Source: PFJX01 sp964393825 (lineage in GTDB: Bacteria > Pseudomonadota > Gammaproteobacteria > Burkholderiales > Thiobacillaceae). From it: a DNA stretch of 64,000 nucleotides. Below are positions 59,755 through 64,000 of this stretch, one piece after another. Made by a program: the position numbers and the translations under genes. The notes beneath the pieces were generated by a model. It did not search any database. It was not told the origin of the DNA and was given only the letters and a program-made list of their open reading frames with translations. Location: assembly GCA_964393825.1 (NCBI GenBank), contig CAYMUY010000011.1, forward strand, positions 30,864 through 94,863. The letters run 5' to 3'. Positions within the stretch are counted from its first letter, which is position 1. The number at the start of each line of letters is the position of its first letter.

Positions 59755-61200
59755 TCAGTCCGCCATGCAGACGTACTTCGTCTCCAGATACGCCTCGATG
59801 CCCTCCGCCCCACCCTCGCGACCGAGGCCGGACTGCTTGACGCCGCCGAACGGCGCCACCTCGGTGGAAATCACCCCCGCGTTGACCCCAACCATGCCGT
59901 ACGCCAGCGCCTCGGACACCCGCCAGATGCGCGCCATGTCCTTCGCATAGAAATACGCGGCCAGTCCGTATTCACTGTCGTTCGCCAGGCGGATCGCCTC
60001 CGCCTCTTCACGGAAGCGGATCACCGGCGCCACCGGTCCGAAGGTCTCCTCGCGGCAGACGCGCATCTCCGGAGTCGCATCCGCCAGCACGGTGGGCTGG
60101 AAGAAGGTGCCGCCGAGGGCGTGACGACCGCCGCCGCAGACCACGCGGGCGCCCTGCTTCACCGCCTCGCGGATATGCGTCTCCACCTTTGCCACCGCGG
60201 CTTCATTCACCAGCGGTCCCTGGCTCACCCCCGGCTCCAGACCGTTGCCGACCTCGAGCGCGGACACCGCCGCAGCCAGCCGCTCGACGAATGCATCATG
60301 GATGCCCGCCTGCGCCATCAGTCGGTTGGCGCAGACGCAGGTCTGGCCGGCATTGCGGTATTTCGACGCCAGCGCCCCCGCCACCGCCGCATCCAGGTCG
60401 GCATCGTCGAACACGATGAACGGCGCATTGCCGCCCAATTCCAGCGACACGCTTTTCAGGGTGCCGGCACAGGCCGCCATCAGGCGCTTGCCGGTCTCGG
60501 TGGACCCGGTGAAAGACAGCTTGCGCACCAGCGGATTCGCCAGCAGTTCGGCGCCGATCGCCGCCGCATCGCCCGTCACCACATTCACCACCCCCGCCGG
60601 AAACCCCGCCATCTCCGCCAGCCGCGCCAGCGCCAGGGCCGTGAACGGCGTCTTCGAAGCCGGCTTCGCCAACACCGTGCACCCCGCCGCCAGCGCCGCG
60701 CCGGCCTTGCGGGTCAGCATGGCGGCCGGGAAATTCCATGGCGTGATCAGCCCCGCCACCCCCATCGGTTGCTTCAGGGTCAATACCCGCCGGCCTGGCC
60801 AGGGCGAGGGAATCACCTGGCCGTAGACCCGCTTCGCTTCCTCCGCGAACCACTCCAGGAAACCCGCCGCGTAGACCACCTCGCCACGCGCCTCCGCCAG
60901 CGGCTTGCCCTGTTCCAGCGTGATCAGGCGCGCCAGATCATCGGCATGTTCCAGCATCAACGCCTGCCAGCGCCGCAGCAAGGCAGCCCGCTCCTTCGCC
61001 AGCCGCCCGCGCCAGCCCGGCCACGCCGCCTGCGCCGCCGCGATCGCGCGCGCCACCTCCCCCCGCGCCAGATCCGGCACCCGCCCCAGCACCTCGCCGG
61101 TGGCCGGGTTGAGCACAGGGAATGTGAATTCGGCATCCACCCAGGCGCCATCGACATAGGCCTGCTGGCGAAAGAGATCGGGGTTAAGCAAAGCGTGCAT
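59755..61200 (-). CDS. gabD: NAD(P)-dependent succinate-semialdehyde dehydrogenase
   Basis: The 481-residue aldehyde dehydrogenase has the catalytic glutamate in SLELGGNAPFIVFDDAD and the catalytic cysteine in NAGQTCVCANR. The phrase GQVIPSPWPGRRVLTLKQPMGV fits the GabD branch. Succinate semialdehyde is the likely substrate; related semialdehydes are possible. GabT is not in the window. Confidence 0.9.
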   Translation of the reverse strand: MHALLNPDLFRQQAYVDGAWVDAEFTFPVLNPATGEVLGRVPDLARGEVARAIAAAQAAWPGWRGRLAKERAALLRRWQALMLEHADDLARLITLEQGKPLAEARGEVVYAAGFLEWFAEEAKRVYGQVIPSPWPGRRVLTLKQPMGVAGLITPWNFPAAMLTRKAGAALAAGCTVLAKPASKTPFTALALARLAEMAGFPAGVVNVVTGDAAAIGAELLANPLVRKLSFTGSTETGKRLMAACAGTLKSVSLELGGNAPFIVFDDADLDAAVAGALASKYRNAGQTCVCANRLMAQAGIHDAFVERLAAAVSALEVGNGLEPGVSQGPLVNEAAVAKVETHIREAVKQGARVVCGGGRHALGGTFFQPTVLADATPEMRVCREETFGPVAPVIRFREEAEAIRLANDSEYGLAAYFYAKDMARIWRVSEALAYGMVGVNAGVISTEVAPFGGVKQSGLGREGGAEGIEAYLETKYVCMAD

Positions 61201-61225
61201 GAACTGTCCTCAACAAATGAGATGC

Positions 61226-61429
61226 TGGATCGTCAGGGTGCGATGACCCCGCAACCTGACCTACGAGGTGCCGCCAACGCCACCCGCCCCACGCAATGCC
61301 GTCGGCCCAGGCACCATCGTCGAACCCGGCGTCACCCCATAGGCCAGGTTGGCGCGATAGCGACTACCTGGCGGTCGTAGGCCAAATTAGAGTCTGGGCC
61401 GTCAGGTAGCGATGAAGCCGCAACCTGAC
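61226..61429. repeat. Dispersed hairpin repeat, one full copy and one partial
   Basis: The full copy has two stems: GCCAGGT (61343-61349)/ACCTGGC (61366-61372) and GTCAGGT (61401-61407)/ACCTGAC (61423-61429). A partial copy of the second stem is at 61232-61260. The full unit recurs at 63869-63945. The second stem abuts the stop codon of the thioredoxin-HEAT gene. Nothing else is seen in this spacer. Confidence 0.75.
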
Positions 61430-62059
61430 CTACGCCCCTCCACCCCCTGCGCCATCGCTTGCGATTTCCCGCACATCCGGGTCGGGGTCCGTCAAACGCG
61501 CTTCCAGCCAGGGGCGCGCGGCGGTGGCGGCGCTCAGGCCGAGGTAATGGCAGGCGTCCGCCCGCACTCGCGCATCGGCATGTTCGGACAGCGCCCCTAG
61601 CGCCGGCACCAGCGCCTGCAACGCGGCGGTGCCGGCGTATTCCTCGAACGCCACGCCGGCGCCGAGGCGCACATTGATGCTCGCCTCCGGATTGCCGACG
61701 ATGGGTAGCAGCGCCGCCAGCCGTTCCGGGTCGGCTTCCAGCAAGGCCAGCACCTGCTGCAGGCCGCCGGTCTTCAGCATATCGTGGAACGCGTCGGCCA
61801 TACCTTCGGGCGCCACCGCCCGCCGTGCCCAGGTTTCCAGTTCACCCAGGGTGCGCGCCCCCGCCAGTTCGAACGGCCCCAGCTTCAACCAGGGCACGGA
61901 GCGCACGCCACGCGCCACCGCCGCATCCGGATGCGCCTCGATGTTCACCGCTTCCAGCCGGCCGATGACACCACGTTTGAGCAACTCGGACAAAGCCGAC
62001 AGCATGGCGGGGCAATGCGGGCAATGGCTGGAAAGAAACATCAGGGCATCGGTGGTCAT
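61430..62059 (-). CDS. Thioredoxin-fold protein fused to HEAT-like repeats
   Basis: The 209-residue protein starts MTTDALMFLSSHCPHCPAMLSAL, giving a CPHC redox motif, then the cis-proline loop (VRSVPWLKLGPFEL). The C-terminal half is helical with HEAT-repeat features (DARVRADACHYLGLSAATAA; DPDPDVREIASDG). No signal peptide is seen. It may be a cytosolic disulfide or persulfide reductase with a protein-docking domain; the partner is unknown. It is divergent from the flavin reductase. Confidence 0.82.
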   Translation of the reverse strand: MTTDALMFLSSHCPHCPAMLSALSELLKRGVIGRLEAVNIEAHPDAAVARGVRSVPWLKLGPFELAGARTLGELETWARRAVAPEGMADAFHDMLKTGGLQQVLALLEADPERLAALLPIVGNPEASINVRLGAGVAFEEYAGTAALQALVPALGALSEHADARVRADACHYLGLSAATAARPWLEARLTDPDPDVREIASDGAGGGGA

Positions 62060-62116
62060 GGGCTGGCGGTAAAAGGAAAGCGCGACTAGGCTAACGCACC
62101 CGTTATGGAGAACGCC

Positions 62117-63205
62117 ATGCCCGTCATCGACCTGTTCACCCCCCTCGCCCTCGGCCCGCTCACCCTGCCCAACCGCCTCGCCATGGCCCCGCTGACGCGC
62201 AACCGCTCCACCCCGGAAGGCGTGCCGCACGCGCTCAATGTCGAGTACTACCGGCAGCGTGCCAGCGCCGGCCTCATCATCAGCGAAGCCACCTGCATCT
62301 CGCCGCAGGCCATCGGCTACCCGCTCACCCCCGGCATCTGGAGCGATGCCCAGGTGGCCGGCTGGAAACCCGTCACCGAGGCCGTGCATCAGGCCGGCGG
62401 CCGCATCATCTGCCAGCTCTGGCATGTCGGCCGTGTCTCCCACCCCTCCCTGCAACCGGATGGGCAACTGCCGCTGGCCCCCTCCGCCATCGCCCCCGCC
62501 GGACAGGCCGTCACCTACCAGGGCATGCAGGATTTCGTCACCCCGCGCGCCCTGGAAACCGACGAACTGCCCGGCATCGTCGCGCAATACCGGCACGCCG
62601 CCGCCCAGGCGAAAGCCGCCGGCTTCGACGGCATCGAAGTCCACGCCGCCAACGGCTACCTGCTCGACGAATTCCTGCGTGACGGCAGCAACCAGCGCAA
62701 CGATGCCTACGGCGGCGGCTTCGACAATCGTGCCCGCCTGCTGCTGGAAGTGATGGAAGCGGTCTGCGCCGTCTGGCCCGCGGAACGCGTCGGTGTGCGC
62801 CTCTCCCCCATCCAGCCGTTCAACGACATGCGCGACAGCAACCCCAAGGGCACCTTCAGCCGCGTGGTGGAGTTGCTCAACCGCTACGGCCTCGGCTACC
62901 TCCACCTCACCGAAATGGGCAAGGACGCCCCCGGCGCCGCCGGCCCCCACTTCGACCCGCTGGACCTGCGCGACCTCTGGCAAGGCGTGCTGATGACCAA
63001 CGGCGGCTACGACCGCGACAGCGCCAATGCCGTCCTCGCCGCCGGCCGCGCCGACCTGGTCGCCTTCGGCGCCCTGTTCATCGCCAACCCCGACCTGCCC
63101 GCCCGCTTCCGCGCCGGCGCCGCCCTCAACACCCCCGACCCCGCCACCTTCTACGGCGGCGACGCCAAGGGCTACACCGACTACCCCGTCATGGACGCGG
63201 CATGA
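62117..63205 (+). CDS. nemA: Old Yellow Enzyme family alkene reductase (NemA-like)
   Basis: ATG 62117 follows GGAGAACGCC directly; an ATG at 62105 is also in frame. The 362-residue FMN enzyme has the TIM-barrel motifs PLTRNRSTPEGVP, QLWHVGRVSHPSLQPDG and FDGIEVHAANGYLLDEF. It reduces activated alkenes and N-ethylmaleimide with NAD(P)H. It overlaps the next gene by 4 bases. Confidence 0.94.
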   Translation: MPVIDLFTPLALGPLTLPNRLAMAPLTRNRSTPEGVPHALNVEYYRQRASAGLIISEATCISPQAIGYPLTPGIWSDAQVAGWKPVTEAVHQAGGRIICQLWHVGRVSHPSLQPDGQLPLAPSAIAPAGQAVTYQGMQDFVTPRALETDELPGIVAQYRHAAAQAKAAGFDGIEVHAANGYLLDEFLRDGSNQRNDAYGGGFDNRARLLLEVMEAVCAVWPAERVGVRLSPIQPFNDMRDSNPKGTFSRVVELLNRYGLGYLHLTEMGKDAPGAAGPHFDPLDLRDLWQGVLMTNGGYDRDSANAVLAAGRADLVAFGALFIANPDLPARFRAGAALNTPDPATFYGGDAKGYTDYPVMDAA

Positions 63206-63840
63206 AATTCAGCATTCACCCGGTCACCCCCTACCAGCAGAACTGTTCCCTGATCTGGTGTGAACGCAGCCGCCGCGCCGCCCTGGTCGACCCCGGCGGC
63301 GATGTCGACCTGCTGCTCGCCGCCGTCGAAAAAGCCGGCGTCACCCTGGAAAAACTCCTGCTCACCCACGGCCACCTCGACCACGTCGGCGGCGCCCATG
63401 CGCTCGCGCAACACCTCGGCATTCCGATCATCGGCCCCCACCCGGACGATGCCTTCCTGCTCGGCAGCCTGCCCGTGCAAGCCGAGATGTTCGGCTTTCC
63501 CCCCGCCACCGCCTTCACCCCCGACCAATGGCTGAACGACGGCGACCTCGTAGCGCTGGGCGAACTCAACCTGCGGGTCATCCACACCCCCGGCCACACC
63601 CCCGGCCATATCGTCCTGTTCGAACCGGACAGCCGCCACGCCTTCGTCGGCGACGTCCTGTTCAAAGGCAGCATCGGCCGCACCGACTTCCCGCGCGGCA
63701 ATTACAACGACCTGATCCACGCCATCCGCAACAAACTCTTCCCCCTGGGCGACGACATCGCCTTCATCCCCGGCCACGGCCCCATGAGCACCTTCGGCTT
63801 CGAACGCCGCAACAACCCCTTCGTCGGCGACAACGCGTAA
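63202..63840 (+). CDS. MBL-fold metallo-hydrolase (glyoxalase II-like)
   Basis: The 212-residue protein has the binuclear metal motif THGHLDHVGG, then HTPGHTPGHIVLFEPD, FVGDVLFKGSIGRTDF and a final FIPGHGPMSTFG. It fits the YcbL/GloB-like hydroxyacyl-thioester hydrolases; a glutathione persulfide or acyl-glutathione substrate is possible. It is translationally coupled to the alkene reductase. Confidence 0.92.
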   Translation: MKFSIHPVTPYQQNCSLIWCERSRRAALVDPGGDVDLLLAAVEKAGVTLEKLLLTHGHLDHVGGAHALAQHLGIPIIGPHPDDAFLLGSLPVQAEMFGFPPATAFTPDQWLNDGDLVALGELNLRVIHTPGHTPGHIVLFEPDSRHAFVGDVLFKGSIGRTDFPRGNYNDLIHAIRNKLFPLGDDIAFIPGHGPMSTFGFERRNNPFVGDNA

Positions 63841-63868
63841 CACCCCCGCCGCGAAACACCACTCGTAG

Positions 63869-63945
63869 GCCAGGTTGGCGCGCAGCGACTACCTGGCAGT
63901 CGTAGGGCTGATTAGAGGTTGGATCGTCAGGTAGCGATAAACCTG
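63869..63945. repeat. Second copy of the dispersed hairpin repeat
   Basis: GCCAGGT (63869-63875)/ACCTGGC (63891-63897) and GTCAGGT (63926-63932) with ACCTG from 63941 repeat the unit at 61343-61429 with scattered changes. The last stem is less perfect. Confidence 0.75.
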
Positions 63946-63964
63946 GGCGGCCTCAAATCTGAAG

Positions 63965-63994
63965 TGCAACACCTTGGATGTCGTAAGGTGTGCA
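63965..63994. other. Inverted repeat at the right edge
   Basis: TGCAACACCTT (63965-63975) faces AAGGTGTGCA (63985-63994). The sequence changes character here and the window ends, so it may be a hairpin or the end of a mobile element that continues outside. Confidence 0.3.
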
Positions 63995-64000
63995 GATGCA

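Noticed and set aside
1..64000. Prophage or integrative element
   Set aside because: No integrase, capsid, conjugation or toxin-antitoxin gene is visible and base composition is even throughout.

Overview
The window looks like chromosome of a high-GC betaproteobacterium that oxidises sulfur. Three things point there: a complete oxidative (reverse) dissimilatory sulfite reductase locus in the order dsrABEFHCMKLJOP-N-R followed by cysG; a PEP-CTERM surface protein with a sigma-54-like promoter; and the conserved block ndk-rlmN-pilF-rodZ-ispG-hisS-yfgM-bamB-der. Thiobacillus-, Sulfuricella- or Sulfuritalea-like relatives are plausible, but I cannot fix the genus from sequence alone. No rRNA, tRNA, CRISPR array, integrase or intact insertion sequence was found.

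Layout. 1-13963 is a signalling island. It holds a truncated seven-PAS histidine kinase, then (divergent) a globin/PAS/LOV GGDEF-EAL protein, an HDOD protein, two more histidine kinases, a lone receiver and an Hpt-REC-REC protein with a degenerate GGDEF domain. 14070-19590 is mixed housekeeping: a PolB-like exonuclease, pgl, a DUF4139 protein, a 2OG-Fe(II) oxygenase and an Atm1-type ABC exporter. 19657-33907 is the dsr locus on the minus strand: cysG, dsrR and dsrN (cofactor and Fe-S supply) lie beyond a terminator from the dsrABEFHCMKLJOP run. Stem-loops sit behind dsrA, dsrB, dsrC and dsrK.

34185-38058 runs divergently from dsrA on the plus strand and is the least understood part. It holds an unknown 80-aa protein, a Cas6-like RAMP protein with no CRISPR array, a DsrC paralogue lacking every cysteine, a two-domain rhodanese, an unknown 192-aa protein and a TauD-like dioxygenase. 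A perfect 20-bp palindrome with an extra half-site lies between this cluster and dsrA. I regard this cluster as the best candidate for an undescribed, sulfur-linked system.

38141-41760 carries a Cache-PAS diguanylate cyclase and a polyphosphate:AMP phosphotransferase. 41779-51023 is the conserved minus-strand block from der back to ndk. 51169-56398 holds a SPOR protein, tilS, accA, slyD, bcp and a JmjC-type ribosomal oxygenase. 56603-64000 holds a small Ala/Pro lipoprotein, the PEP-CTERM protein, a diheme cytochrome c/cytochrome b561 pair, a succinate-semialdehyde dehydrogenase, a thioredoxin-HEAT protein, an Old Yellow Enzyme, an MBL hydrolase and dispersed hairpin repeats.

How it works together. 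By family knowledge, sulfane sulfur is relayed through DsrEFH to DsrC. DsrAB with siroheme (CysG) or siroheme amide (DsrN) oxidises it, DsrL handles electrons with NAD(P), and DsrMKJOP links DsrC to the quinone pool and periplasm. The divergent cluster carries sulfur-trafficking signatures (rhodanese, DsrC-like protein) and may regulate or feed this pathway.
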